Source: Apostichopus japonicus
Lineage: Eukaryota > Echinodermata > Holothuroidea > Aspidochirotida > Stichopodidae
DNA: 64,000 nucleotides
Direction: 5' to 3'
Assembly (NCBI RefSeq): GCF_037975245.1
Contig: NC_092576.1
Location: 21,391,611 to 21,455,610 of the forward strand
Below, piece after piece: positions 17,037 to 33,100 of this stretch. The position numbers and the translations under genes are program-made. The notes beneath the pieces were generated by a model. It was not told where the DNA came from. It saw only the letters and a list, made by a program, of their open reading frames with translations, and made no database searches. Each line of letters opens with the position of its first letter. The stretch's first letter is position 1.

Positions 17037-20000
17037 GATTGATCGGTACGGAACATTCGATTGATCGGTAAGGAACATTCGATTGATCGGTACCGCACAT
17101 TCGATTGATCGGTACCGCACATTCGATTGATCGGTACGGAACATTCGATTGATCGGTACCGCACATTCGATTGATCGGTACTGCACATTCGATTGATCGG
17201 TACCGCACATTCGATTTATCCGTACCGCACATTCGATTGATCGGTACCGCACATTCGATTGATCGGTACGGAACATTCGATTGATCGGAACCGCACATTC
17301 GATTGATCGGTACCGCACATTCGATTGATCGGTACTGCACATTCGATTGATCGGTACCGAACATTCGATTGATCGGTACCGCACATTCGATTGATCGGTA
17401 CCGCACATTCGATTGATCGGAACGGAACATTCGATTGATCGGTACCGCACATTCGATTGATCGGTACCGCACATTCGATTGATCGGTACCGCACATTCGA
17501 TTGATCGATACTGCACATTCGATTGATCGGTACGGTTATTCGATTGATCGGTACCGCACATTCGATTGATCGGTACCGCACATTCGATTGATCGGTACCG
17601 CACATTCCATTGATCCGTACCGCACATTCGATTGATCGGTACCGCACATTCGATTGATCGGAACGGAACATTCGATTGATCGGTACCGCACATTCGATTG
17701 ATCCGTACCGCACATTCGATTGATCGGTCACGCACATTCGATTGATCGGTACGGAACATTCGTTTGATCGGTACCGCACATTCGATTGATCGGTACGGAA
17801 CATTCGATTGATCGGTACGGAACATTCGATTGATCGGTACCGCACATTCGATTGATCGGTACCGCACATTCGATTGATCGGTACCGCACATTCGATTGAT
17901 CGGTACCGCACATTCGATTGATCGGTACCGCACATTCGATTGATCGGTACGGAATATTCGTTTGATCGGTACCGCACATTCGATTGATCGGTACTGCACA
18001 TTCGATTGATCGGTACCGCACATTCGATTGATCGGAACTGAACATTCGATTGATCGGTACCGCACATTCGATTGATCGGTACGGAACATTCGATTGATCG
18101 GTACCGCACATTCGATTGATCGGTACCGCACATTCGATTGATCGGTACCGCACATTCGATTGATCCGTACCGCACATTCGATTGATCGGTCACGCACATT
18201 CGCTTGATCGGTACTCAACATTCGATTGATCGGTACCGCACATTCGATTGATCGGTACGGAACATTCGATTGATCGGTAAGGAACATTCGATTGATCGGT
18301 ACTGCACATTCGATTGATCGGTACCGCACATTCGATTGATCGGAACCGCACATTCGATTGATCGGTAACGCACATTCGATTGATCGGTACGGAACATTCG
18401 ATTGATCGGTACCGCACATTCGATTGATCGGTACGGAACATTCGATTGATCGGTACCGCACATTCGATTGATCGGTACCGCACATTCGATTGATCGGTAC
18501 GGAACATTCGATTGATCGGTACCGCACATTCGATTGATCGGTACTGCACATTCGATTGATCGGTACCGCACATTTGATTGATCCGTACCGCACATTCGAT
18601 TGATCGTTACCGCACATTCGATTGATCGGTACGGAACATTCGATTGATCGGTACCGCACATTCGATTGATCGGTACCGCACATTCGATTGATCGGTACTG
18701 CACATTCGATTGATCCGTACCGCACATTCGATTGACTGGTACCGCACATTCGATTGATCGGAACGGAACATTCGATTGATCGGTTCTGCACATTCGATTG
18801 ATCCGTACCGCACATTCGATTGATCGGTCACGCACATTAGATTGATCGGTACGGAACATTCGTTTGATCGGTACCGCACATTCGATTGATCGGTACGGAA
18901 CATTCGATTGATCGGTACGGAACATTCGATTGATCGGTACTGCACATTCGATTGATCGGTACCGCACATTCGATTGATCGGTACCGCACATTCGATTGAT
19001 CGGTACCGCACATTCGATTGATCGGTACCGCACATTCGATTGATCGGTACGGAATATTCGTTTGATCGGTACCGCACATTCGATTGATCGGTACTGCACA
19101 TTCGATTGATCGGTACCGCACATTCGATTGATCGGAACTGAACATTCGATTGATCGGTACGGAACATTCGATTGATCGGTACCGCACATTCGATTGATCG
19201 GTACCGCACATTCGATTGATCGGTACCGCACATTCGATTGATCGGTACCGCACATTCGATTGATCCGTACCGCACATTCGATTGATCGGTCACGCACATT
19301 CGATTGATCGGTACTGAACAATCGATTGATCGGTACCGCACATTCGATTGATCGGTACGGAACATTCGATTGATCGGTAAGGAACATTCGATTGATCGGT
19401 ACTGCACATTCGATTGATCGGTACCGCACATTCGATTGATCGGAACCGCACATTCGATTGATCGGTAACGCACATTCGATTGATCGGTACGGAACATTCG
19501 ATTGATCGGTACCGCACATTCGATTGATCGGTACGGAACATTCGATTAATCGGTACCGCACATTCGATTGATCGGTACCGCACATTCGATTGATCGGTAC
19601 GGAACATTCGATTGATCGGTACCGCACATTCGATTGATCGGTACTGCACATTCGATTGATCGGTACCGCACATTTGATTGATCCGTACCGCACATTCGAT
19701 TGATCGGTACCGCACATTCGATTGATCGGTACGGAACATTCGATTGATCGGTACCGCACATTCGATTGATCGGTACCGCACATTCGATTGATCGGTACTG
19801 CACATTCGATTGATCCGTACCGCACATTCGATTGATCGGTACCGCACATTCGATTGATCGGAACGGAACATTCGATTGATCGGTTCTGCACATTCGATTG
19901 ATCCGTACCGCACATTCGATTGATCGGTCACGCACATTAGATTGATCGGTACGGAACATTCGTTTGATCGGTACCGCACATTCGATTGATCGGTACGGAA

Positions 20001-22072
20001 CATTCGATTGATCGGAACCGCACATTCGATTGATCGGAACGGAACATTCGATTGATCGGTACCGCACATTCGATTGATCGGTACCGCACATTCGATTGAT
20101 CGATACTGCACATTCGATTGATCGTTACGGACATTCGATTGATCGGTACCGCACATTCGATTGATCGGTACGGAACATTCGATTGATCGGTACCGCACAT
20201 TCCATTGATCCGTACCGCACATTCGATTGATCGGTACCGCACATTCCATTGATCGGAACGGAACAGTCGATTGATCGGTACCGCACATTCGATTGATCCG
20301 TACCGCACATTCGATTGATCGGTCACGCACATTCGATTGATCGGTACGGAACATTCGTTTGATCGGTACCGCACATTCGATTGATCGGTACGGAACATTC
20401 GATTGATCGGTAAGGAGCATTCGAATGATCGGTACCGCACATTCGATTGATCGGTACCGCACATTCGATTGATCGGTACCGCACATTCGATTGATCGGTA
20501 CCGCACATTCGATTGATCGGTACGGAACATTCGTTTGATCGGTACCGCACATTCGTTTGATCGGTACCGCACATTCGATTGATCGGTACGGCACATTCGA
20601 TTGATCGGTACTGCACATTCGATTGATCGGTACCGAACATTCGATTGATCGGTACGGAACATTCGATTGATCGGTAAGGAACATTCGATTGATCGGTACT
20701 GCACATTCGATTGATCGGTACCGCACATTCGATTGATCAGAACCGCACATTCGATTGATCGGTAACGCACATTCGATTGATCGGTACGGAACATTCGATT
20801 GATCGGTACCGCACATTCGATTGATCGGTACGGAACATTCGATTGATCGGTACCGCACATTCGATTGATCCGTACCGCACATTCGATTGATCGGTACCGC
20901 ACATTCGATTGATCGGTCACGCACATTCGATTGATCGGTACGGAACATTCGGTACCGCACATTCGATTGATCGGTACGGAACATTCGATTGATCGGTACG
21001 GAACATTCGATTGATCGGTACGGAACATTCGATTGATCGGTACCGCACATTCGATTGATCGGTACCGCACATTCGATTGATCGGTACTGCACATTCGATT
21101 GATCGGTACCGCACATTCGATTGATCGGTACTGCACATTCGATTGATCGGTACCGCACATTCGATTGATCGGTACCGCACATTCGATTGATCGGTACCGC
21201 ACATTCGATTGATCGGTCACGCACATTCGATTGATCGGTACGGAACATTCGTTTGATCGGTACCGCACATTCGATTGATCGGTACCGCACATTCGATTGA
21301 TCGGTACGGAACATTCGATTGATCGGTACGGAACATTCGATTGATCGGTACCGCACATTCGATTGATCGGTACCGCACATTCGATTGATCGGTACGGAAC
21401 AATCGATTGATCGGTACCGCACATTCGATTGATCCGTACCGCACATTCGATTGATCGGTCACGCACATTTGATTGATCGGTACGGAACATTCGATTGATC
21501 GGTACGGAACATTCGATTGATCGGTACCGCACATTCGATTGATCGGTACCGCACATTCGATTGATCGGTACCGCACATTCGATTGATCGGTACCGCACAT
21601 TCGATTGATCGGTACCGCACATTCGATTGATCGGTACGGAATATTCGTTTGATCGGTACCGCACATTCGATTGATCGGTACTGCACATTCGATTGATCGG
21701 TACCGCACATTCGATTGATCGGAACTGAACATTCGATTGATCGGTACCGCACATTCGATTGATCGGTACGGAACATTCGATTGATCGGTACCGCACATTC
21801 GATTGATCGGTACCGCACATTCGATTGATCGGTACCGCACATTCGATTGATCGGTACCGCACATTCGATTGATCCGTACCGCACATTCGATTGATCGGTC
21901 ACGCACATTCGCTTGATCGGTACTCAACATTCGATTGATCGGTACCGCACATTCGATTGATCGGTACGGAACATTCGATTGATCGGTAAGGAACATTCGA
22001 TTGATCGGTACTGCACATTCGATTGATCGGTACCGCACATTCGATTGATCGGAACCGCACATTCGATTGATC
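17037..22072 (+). repeat. 5.5-kb higher-order unit, copy B
   Basis: Second copy of the unit starting at 11,503, abutting copy A. It follows copy A in order up to the equivalent of 16,560. There copy A has GGTAACGCAC and copy B changes to TCGTTACCGC at about 22,071, which is where a third, shorter copy begins. It is 22 bp shorter than the corresponding part of copy A because one unit is missing. The abutting arrangement and near identity fit unequal crossing-over or replication-based tandem duplication. Confidence 0.78.
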
Positions 22073-24668
22073 GTTACCGCACATTCGATTGATCGGTACG
22101 GAACATTCGATTGATCGGTACCGCACATTCGATTGATCGGTACCGCACATTCGATTGATCGGTACTGCACATTCGATTGATCCGTACCGCACATTCGATT
22201 GACTGGTACCGCACATTCGATTGATCGGAACGGAACATTCGATTGATCGGTTCTGCACATTCGATTGATCCGTACCGCACATTCGATTGATCGGTCACGC
22301 ACATTAGATTGATCGGTACGGAACATTCGTTTGATCGGTACCGCACATTCGATTGATCGGTACGGAACATTCGATTGATCGGTACGGAACATTCGATTGA
22401 TCGGTACTGCACATTCGATTGATCGGTACCGCACATTCGATTGATCGGTACCGCACATTCGATTGATCGGTACCGCACATTCGATTGATCGGTACCGCAC
22501 ATTCGATTGATCGGTACGGAATATTCGTTTGATCGGTACCGCACATTCGATTGATCGGTACTGCACATTCGATTGATCGGTACCGCACATTCGATTGATC
22601 GGAACTGAACATTCGATTGATCGGTACGGAACATTCGATTGATCGGTACCGCACATTCGATTGATCGGTACCGCACATTCGATTGATCGGTACCGCACAT
22701 TCGATTGATCGGTACCGCACATTCGATTGATCCGTACCGCACATTCGATTGATCGGTCACGCACATTCGATTGATCGGTACTGAACAATCGATTGATCGG
22801 TACCGCACATTCGATTGATCGGTACGGAACATTCGATTGATCGGTAAGGAACATTCGATTGATCGGTACTGCACATTCGATTGATCGGTCACGCACATTC
22901 GATTGATCGGAACCGCACATTCGATTGATCGGTAACGCACATTCGATTGATCGGTACGGAACATTCGATTGATCGGTACCGCACATTCGATTGATCGGTA
23001 CGGAACATTCGATTAATCGGTACCGCACATTCGATTGATCGGTACCGCACATTCGATTGATCGGTACGGAAGATTCGATTGATCCGTACCGCACATTCGA
23101 TTGATCGGTCACGCACATTAGATTGATCGGTACGGAACATTCGTTTGATCGGTACCGCACATTCGATTGATCGGTACGGAACATTCGATTGATCGGAACC
23201 GCACATTCGATTGATCGGAACGGAACATTCGATTGATCGGTACCGCACATTCGATTGATCGGTACCGCACATTCGATTGATCGATACTGCACATTCGATT
23301 GATCGTTACGGACATTCGATTGATCGGTACCGCACATTCGATTGATCGGTACCGCACATTCGATTGATCGGTACCGCACATTCCATTGATCCGTACCGCA
23401 CATTCGATTGATCGGTACCGCACATTCCATTGATCGGAACGGAACAGTCGATTGATCGGTACCGCACATTCGATTGATCCGTACCGCACATTCGATTGAT
23501 CGGTCACGCACATTCGATTGATCGGTACGGAACATTCGTTTGATCGGTACCGCACATTCGATTGATCGGTACGGAACATTCGATTGATCGGTAAGGAGCA
23601 TTCGAATGATCGGTACCGCACATTCGATTGATCGGTACCGCACATTCGATTGATCGGTACCGCACATTCGATTGATCGGTACCGCACATTCGATTGATCG
23701 GTACGGAACATTCGTTTGATCGGTACCGCACATTCGTTTGATCGGTACCGCACATTCGATTGATCGGTACGGCACATTCGATTGATCGGTACTGCACATT
23801 CGATTGATCGGTACCGAACATTCGATTGATCGGTACGGAACATTCGATTGATCGGTAAGGAACATTCGATTGATCGGTACTGCACATTCGATTGATCGGT
23901 ACCGCACATTCGATTGATCAGAACCGCACATTCGATTGATCGGTAACGCACATTCGATTGATCGGTACGGAACATTCGATTGATCGGTACCGCACATTCG
24001 ATTGATCGGTACGGAACATTCGATTGATCGGTACCGCACATTCGATTGATCCGTACCGCACATTCGATTGATCGGTACCGCACATTCGATTGATCGGTCA
24101 CGCACATTCGATTGATCGGTACGGAACATTCGGTACCGCACATTCGATTGATCGATACGGAACATTCGATTGATCGGTACGGAACATTCGATTGATCGGT
24201 ACGGAACATTCGATTGATCGGTACCGCACATTCGATTGATCGGTACCGCACATTCGATTGATCGGTACTGCACATTCGATTGATCGGTACCGCACATTCG
24301 ATTGATCGGTACTGCACATTCGATTGATCGGTACCGCACATTCGATTGATCGGTACCGCACATTCGATTGATCGGTACCGCACATTCGATTGATCGGTCA
24401 CGCACATTCGATTGATCGGTACGGAACATTCGTTTGATCGGTACCGCACATTCGATTGATCGGTACCGCACATTCGATTGATCGGTACGGAACATTCGAT
24501 TGATCGGTACGGAACATTCGATTGATCGGTACCGCACATTCGATTGATCGGTACCGCACATTCGATTGATCGGTACGGAACAATCGATTGATCGGTACCG
24601 CACATTCGATTGATCCGTACCGCACATTCGATTGATCGGTCACGCACATTTGATTGATCGGTACGGAA
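22073..24668 (+). repeat. Third, partly deleted copy of the 5.5-kb unit interior
   Basis: Matches copy B from about 18,606 to 21,487. The offset is 3,467 bp at first (blocks 18,607 and 22,074) and 3,181 bp later (blocks 20,125 and 23,306; 20,917 and 24,098). The copy has therefore lost 286 bp, equal to 13 units, between those points. The marker GACTGGTACC appears at about 22,201 as it does at 13,222, 16,931 and 18,734. The match ends near 24,668, where this copy reads GGAACGTTCG and copy B reads GGAACATTCG. Confidence 0.65.
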
Positions 24669-27137
24669 CGTTCGTTTGATCGGTACCGCACATTCGATTG
24701 AACGGTACGGAACATTCGATTGATCGGTAAGGAACATTCGATTGATCGGTACCGCACATTCGATTGATCGGTACTGCACATTCGATTGATCGGTACCGCA
24801 CATTCGATTGATCGGTACCGCACATTCGATTGATCGGTACCGCACATTCGATTGATCGGTCACGCACATTCGATTGATCGGTACGGAACATTCGTTTGAT
24901 CGGTACCGCACATTCGATTGATCGGTACCGCACATTCGATTGATCGGTACGGAACATTCGATTGATCGGTACGGAACATTCGATTGATCGGTACCGCACA
25001 TTCGATTGATCGGTACCGCACATTCGATTGATCGGTACGGAACATTCGATTGATCGGTACCGCACATTCGATTGATCCGTACCGCACATTCGATTGATCG
25101 GTCAAGCACATTCGATTGATCGGTACGGAACATTCGTTTGATCGGTACCGCACATTCGATTGATCGGTACGGAACATTCGATTGATCGGTAAGGAACATT
25201 CGATTGATCGGTACCGCACATTCGATTGATCGGTACCGCACATTCGATTGATCGGTACGGAACATTCGATTGATCGGTACCGCACATTCGATTGATCGGT
25301 ACTGCACATTCGATTGATCGGTACCGCACATTCGATTGATCCGTACCGCACATTCGATTGATCGGTACCGCACATTCGATTGATCGGTACGGAACATTCG
25401 ATTGATCGGTACCGCACATTCGATTGATCGGTACCGAACATTCGATTGATCGGTACGGAACAATCGATTGATCGGTACCGCACATTCCATTGATCCGTAC
25501 CGCACATTCGATTGATCGGTCACGCACATTCGATTGATCGGTACGGAACGTTCGTTTGATCGGTACCGCACATTCGAGTGAACGGTACGGAACATTCGAT
25601 TGATCGGTAAGGAACATTCGATTGATCGGTACCGCACATTCGATTGATCGGTACTGCACATTCGATTGATCGGTACCGCACATTCGATTGATCGGTACCG
25701 CACATTCGATTGATCGGTACGGAACATTCGATTGATCGGTACCGCACATTCGATTGATCCGTACCGCACATTCGATTGATCGGTCACGCACATTCGATTG
25801 ATCGGTACGGAACATTCGTTTGATCGGTACCGCACATTCGATTGATCGGTACGGAACATTCGATTGATCGGTAAGGAACATTCGATTGATCGGTACCGCA
25901 CATTCGATTGATCGGTCACGCACATTCGATTGATCGGTACGGAACATTCGTTTGATCGGTACCGCACATTCGATTGATCGGTACCGCACATTCGATTGAT
26001 CGCTACGGAACATTCGATTGATCGGTACGGAACATTCGATTGATCGGTACCGCACATTCGATTGATCGGTACGGAACATTCGATTGATCGGTACCGCACA
26101 TTCGATTGATCCGTACCGCACATTCGATTGATCGGTCACGCACATTCGATTGATCGGTACGGAACATTCGTTTGATCGGTACCGCACATTCGATTGATCG
26201 GTACGGAACATTCGATTGATCGGTAAGGAACATTCGATTGATCGGTACCGCACATTCGATTGATCGGTACCGCACATTCGATTGATCGGTACGGAACATT
26301 CGATTGATCGGTACCGCACATTCGATTGATCGGTACCGCACATTCGATTGATCGGTACCGCACATTCGATTGATCCGTACCGCACATTCGATTGATCGGT
26401 ACCGCACATTCGATTGATCGGTACGGAACATTCGATTGATCGGTACCGCACATTCGATTGATCGGTACCGCACATTCGATTGATCGGTACTGCACATTCG
26501 ATTGATCGGTACCGAACATTCGTTTGATCGGTACCGCACATTCGATTGATCGGTACCGCACATTCGATTGATCGGAACGGAACATTCGATTGATCGGTAC
26601 CGCACATTCGATTGATCGGTACCGCACATTCGATTGATCGGTACCGCACATTCGATTGATCGATACTGCACATTCGATTGATCGGTACGGACATTTGATT
26701 GATCGGTACCGCACATTCGATTGATCGGTACCGCACATTCGATTGATCGGTACCGCACATTCCATTGATCCGTACCGCACATTCGATTGATCGGTACCGC
26801 ACATTCGATTGATCGGAACGGAACATTCGATTGATCGGTACCGCACATTCGATTGATCAGTACCGCACATTCGATTGATCGGTCACGCACATTCGATTGA
26901 TCGGTACGGAACATTCGTTTGATCGGTACCGCACATTCGATTGATCGGTACGGAACATTCGATTGATCGGTAAGGAACATTCGATTGATCGGTACTGCAC
27001 ATTCGATTGATCGGTACCGCACATTCGATTGATCGGTACCGCACATTCGATTGATCGGTACCGCACATTCGATTGATCGGTACCGCACATTCGATTGATC
27101 GGTACGGAATATTCGTTTGATCGGTACCGCACATTCG

Positions 27138-30100
27138 TTTGATCGGTACCGCACATTCGATTGATCGGTACGGCACATTCGATTGATCGGTACGGAACAT
27201 TCGATTGATCGGTACCGAACATTCGATTGATCGGTACTGCACATTCAATTGATCGGTACCGCACATTCGATTGATCGGAACGGAACATTCGATTGATCGG
27301 TACCGCACATTCGATTGATCGGAACGGAACATTCGATTGATCGGTACCGCACATTCGATTGATCGGTACCGCACATTCGATTGATCGGTACCGCACATTC
27401 GATTGATCGGTACTGCACATTCGATTGATCGGTACCGCACATTCGATTGATCGGTACCGCACATTCGATTGATCGGTACCGCACATTCGATTGATCGGTA
27501 CCGCACATTCGATTGATCCGTACGGCACATTCCATTGATCGGTCACGCACATTCTCTTGATCGGTACGGAACATTCGTTTGATCGGTACCGCACATTCGA
27601 TTGATCGGTACGGAACATTCGATTGATCGGTAAGGAACATTCGATTGATCGGTACCGCACATTCGATTGATCGGTACCGCACATTCGATTGATCGGAACC
27701 GCACATTCGATTGATCCGTACCGCACATTCGATTGATCGGTACCGCACATTCGATTGATCGGTACGGAACATTCGATTGATCGGTACCGCACATTCGATT
27801 GATCGGTACCGCACATTCGATTGATCGGTACGGAACAATCGATTGATCGGTACCGCACATTCGATTGATCCGTACCGCACATTCGATTGATCGGTCACGC
27901 ACATTCGATTGATCGGTACGGAACGTTCGTTTGATCGGTACCGCACATTCGATTGATCGGTCACGCACATTCGATTGATCGGTACGGAACATTCGTTTGA
28001 TCGGTACCGCACATTCGATTGATCGGTACCGCACATTCGATTGATCGCTACGGAACATTCGATTGATCGGTACGGAACATTCGATTGATCGGTACCGCAC
28101 ATTCGATTGATCGGTACCGCACATTCGATTGATCGGTACGAAACATTCTATTGATCGGTACCGCACATTCGATTGATCCGTACCGCACATTCGATTGATC
28201 GGTCACGCACATTCGATTGATCGGTACGGAACATTCGTTTGATCGGTACCGCACATTCGATTGATCGGTACGGAACATTCGATTGATCGGTAAGGAACAT
28301 TCGATTGATCGGTACCGCACATTCGATTGATCGGTCACGCACATTCGATTGATCAGTACGGAACATTCGTTTGATCGGTACCGCACATTCGATTGATCGG
28401 TACCGCACATTCGATTGATCGCTACGGAACATTCGATTGATCGGTACGGAACATTCGATTGATCGGTAACGCACATTCGATTGATCGGTACCGCACATTC
28501 GATTGATCCGTACCGCACATTCGATTGATCGGTACCGCACATTCGATTGATCGGTACCGCACATTCGATTGATCGGTACCGCACATTCGATTGATCGGTA
28601 CCGCACATTCGATTGATCGGTACGGCACATTCGATTGATCGGTACGGAACATTCGATTGATCGGTACCGAACATTCGATTGATCGGTACTGCACATTCAA
28701 TTGATCGGTACCGCACATTCGATTGATCGGAACGGAACATTCGATTGATCGGTACCGCACATTCGATTGATCGGAACGGAACATTCGATTGATCGGTACC
28801 GCACATTCGATTGATCGGTACCGCACATTCGATTGATCGGTACCGCACATTCGATTGATCGGTACTGCACATTCGATTGATCGGTACCGCACATTCGATT
28901 GATCGGTACCGCACATTCGATTGATCGGTACCGCACATTCGATTGATCGGTACCGCACATTCGATTGATCCGTACGGCACATTCCATTGATCGGTCACGC
29001 ACATTCTCTTGATCGGTACGGAACATTCGTTTGATCGGTACCGCACATTCGATTGATCGGTACGGAACATTCGATTGATCGGTAAGGAACATTCGATTGA
29101 TCGGTACCGCACATTCGATTGATCGGTACCGCACATTCGATTGATCGGAACCGCACATTCGATTGATCCGTACCGCACATTCGATTGATCGGTACCGCAC
29201 ATTCGATTGATCGGTACGGAACATTCGATTGATCGGTACCGCACATTCGATTGATCGGTACCGCACATTCGATTGATCGGTACGGAACAATCGATTGATC
29301 GGTACCGCACATTCGATTGATCCGTACCGCACATTCGATTGATCGGTCACGCACATTCGATTGATCGGTACGGAACGTTCGTTTGATCGGTACCGCACAT
29401 TCGATTGATCGGTCACGCACATTCGATTGATCGGTACGGAACATTCGTTTGATCGGTACCGCACATTCGATTGATCGGTACCGCACATTCGATTGATCGC
29501 TACGGAACATTCGATTGATCGGTACGGAACATTCGATTGATCGGTACCGCACATTCGATTGATCGGTACCGCACATTCGATTGATCGGTACGGAACATTC
29601 TATTGATCGGTACCGCACATTCGATTGATCCGTACCGCACATTCGATTGATCGGTCACGCACATTCGATTGATCGGTACGGAACATTCGTTTGATCGGTA
29701 CCGCACATTCGATTGATCGGTACGGAACATTCGATTGATCGGTAAGGAACATTCGATTGATCGGTACCGCACATTCGATTGATCGGTCACGCACATTCGA
29801 TTGATCAGTACGGAACATTCGTTTGATCGGTACCGCACATTCGATTGATCGGTACCGCACATTCGATTGATCGCTACGGAACATTCGATTGATCGGTACG
29901 GAACATTCGATTGATCGGTAACGCACATTCGATTGATCGGTACCGCACATTCGATTGATCCGTACCGCACATTCGATTGATCGGTACCGCACATTCGATT
30001 GATCGGTACGGAACATTCGTTTGATCGGTACCGCACATTCGATTGATCGGTACGGAACATTCGATTGATCGGTAAGGAACATTCGATTGATCGGTACCGC

Positions 30101-33100
30101 ACATTCGATTGATCGGTACCGCACATTCGATTGATCGGTACCGCACATTCGATTGATCGGTACCGCACATTCGATTGATCGGTACTGCACATTCGATTGA
30201 TCGGTACCGCACATTCGATTGATCGGTACCGCACATTCGATTGATCGGTACCGCACATTCGATTGATCGGTACCGCACATTCGATTGATCCGTACGGCAC
30301 ATTCGATTGATCGGTCACGCACATTCTCTTGATCGGTACGGAACATTCGTTTGATCGGTACCGCACATTCGATTGATCGGTACGGAACATTCGATTGATC
30401 GGTAAGGAACATTCGATTGATCGGTACCGCACATTCGATTGATCGGTACCGCACATTCGATTGATCGGAACCGCACATTCGATTGATCCGTACCGCACAT
30501 TCGATTGATCGGTACCGCACATTCGATTGATCGGTACGGAACATTCGATTGATCGGTACCGCACATTCGATTGATCGGTACCGCACATTCGATTGATCGG
30601 TACGGAACAATCGATTGATCGGTACCGCACATTCGATTGATCCGTACCGCACATTCGATTGATCGGTCACGCACATTCGATTGATCGGTACGGAACGTTC
30701 GTTTGATCGGTACCGCACATTCGATTGAACGGTACGGAACATTCGATTGATCGGTAAGGAACATTCGATTGATCGGTACCGCACATTCGATTGATCGGTA
30801 CCGCACATTCGATTGATCGGTACCGCACATTCGATTGATCGGTACCGCACATTCGATTGATCGGTACCGCACATTCGATTGATCGGTACCGCACATTCGA
30901 TTGATCGGTCACGCACATTCGATTGATCGGTACCGCACATTCGATTGATCGGTACCGCACATTCGATTGATCGGTACCGCACATTCGATTGATCGGTCAC
31001 GCACATTCGATTGATCGGTACGGAACATTCGTTTGATCGGTACCGCACATTCGATTGATCGGTACCGCACATTCGATTGATCGCTACGGAACATTCGATT
31101 GATCGGTACGGAACATTCGATTGATCGGTACCGCACATTCGATTGATCGGTACCGCACATTCGATTGATCGGTACGGAACATTCTATTGATCGGTACCGC
31201 ACATTCGATTGATCCGTACCGCACATTCGATTGATCGGTCACGCACATTCGATTGATCGGTACGGAACATTCGTTTGATCGGTACCGCACATTCGATTGA
31301 TCGGTACGGAACATTCGATTGATCGGTAAGGAACATTCGATTGATCGGTACCGCACATTCGATTGATCGGTCACGCACATTCGATTGATCAGTACGGAAC
31401 ATTCGTTTGATCGGTACCGCACATTCGATTGATCGGTACCGCACATTCGATTGATCGCTACGGAACATTCGATTGATCGGTACGGAACATTCGATTGATC
31501 GGTAACGCACATTCGATTGATCGGTACCGCACATTCGATTGATCCGTACCGCACATTCGATTGATCGGTCACGCACATTCGATTGATCGGTACGGAACAT
31601 TCGTTTGATCGGTACCGCACATTCGATTGATCGGTACGGAACATTCGATTGATCGGTAAGGAACATTCGATTGATCGGTACTGCACATTCGATTGATCGG
31701 TACCGCACATTCGATTGATCGGTACCGCACATTCGATTGATCGGTACCGCACATTCGATTGATCGGTACCGCACATTCGATTGATCGGTACGGAATATTC
31801 GTTTGATCGGTACCGCACATTCGTTTGATCGGTACCGCACATTCGATTGATCGGTACGGCACATTCGATTGATCGGTACGGAACATTCGATTGATCGGTA
31901 CCGAACATTCGATTGATCGGTACTGCACATTCAATTGATCGGTACCGCACATTCGATTGATCGGAACGGAACATTCGATTGATCGGTACCGCACATTCGA
32001 TTGATCGGAACGGAACATTCGATTGATCGGTACCGCACATTCGATTGATCGGTACCGCACATTCGATTGATCGGTACCGCACATTCGATTGATCGGTACT
32101 GCACATTCGATTGATCGGTACCGCACATTCGATTGATCGGTACCGCACATTCGATTGATCGGTACCGCACATTCGATTGATCGGTACCGCACATTCGATT
32201 GATCCGTACGGCACATTCGATTGATCGGTCACGCACATTCTCTTGATCGGTACGGAACATTCGTTTGATCGGTACCGCACATTCGATTGATCGGTACGGA
32301 ACATTCGATTGATCGGTAAGGAACATTCGATTGATCGGTACCGCACATTCGATTGATCGGTACCGCACATTCGATTGATCGGAACCGCACATTCGATTGA
32401 TCCGTACCGCACATTCGATTGATCGGTACCGCACATTCGATTGATCGGTACGGAACATTCGATTGATCGGTACCGCACATTCGATTGATCGGTACCGCAC
32501 ATTCGATTGATCGGTACGGAACAATCGATTGATCGGTACCGCACATTCGATTGATCCGTACCGCACATTCGATTGATCGGTCACGCACATTCGATTGATC
32601 GGTACGGAACGTTCGTTTGATCGGTACCGCACATTCGATTGAACGGTACCGAACATTCGATTGATCGGTAAGGAACATTCGATTGATCGGTACCGCACAT
32701 TCGATTGATCGGTACTGCACATTCGATTGATCGGTACCGCACATTCGATTGATCGGTACCGCACATTCGATTGATCGGTACCGCACATTCGATTGATCGG
32801 TCACGCACATTCGATTGATCGGTACGGAACATTCGTTTGATCGGTACCGCACATTCGATTGATCGGTACCGCACATTCGATTGATCGCTACGGAACATTC
32901 GATTGATCGGTACGGAACATTCGATTGATCGGTACCGCACATTCGATTGATCGGTACCGCACATTCGATTGATCGGTACGGAACATTCTATTGATCGGTA
33001 CCGCACATTCGATTGATCCGTACCGCACATTCGATTGATCGGTCACGCACATTCGATTGATCGGTACGGAACATTCGTTTGATCGGTACCGCACATTCGA

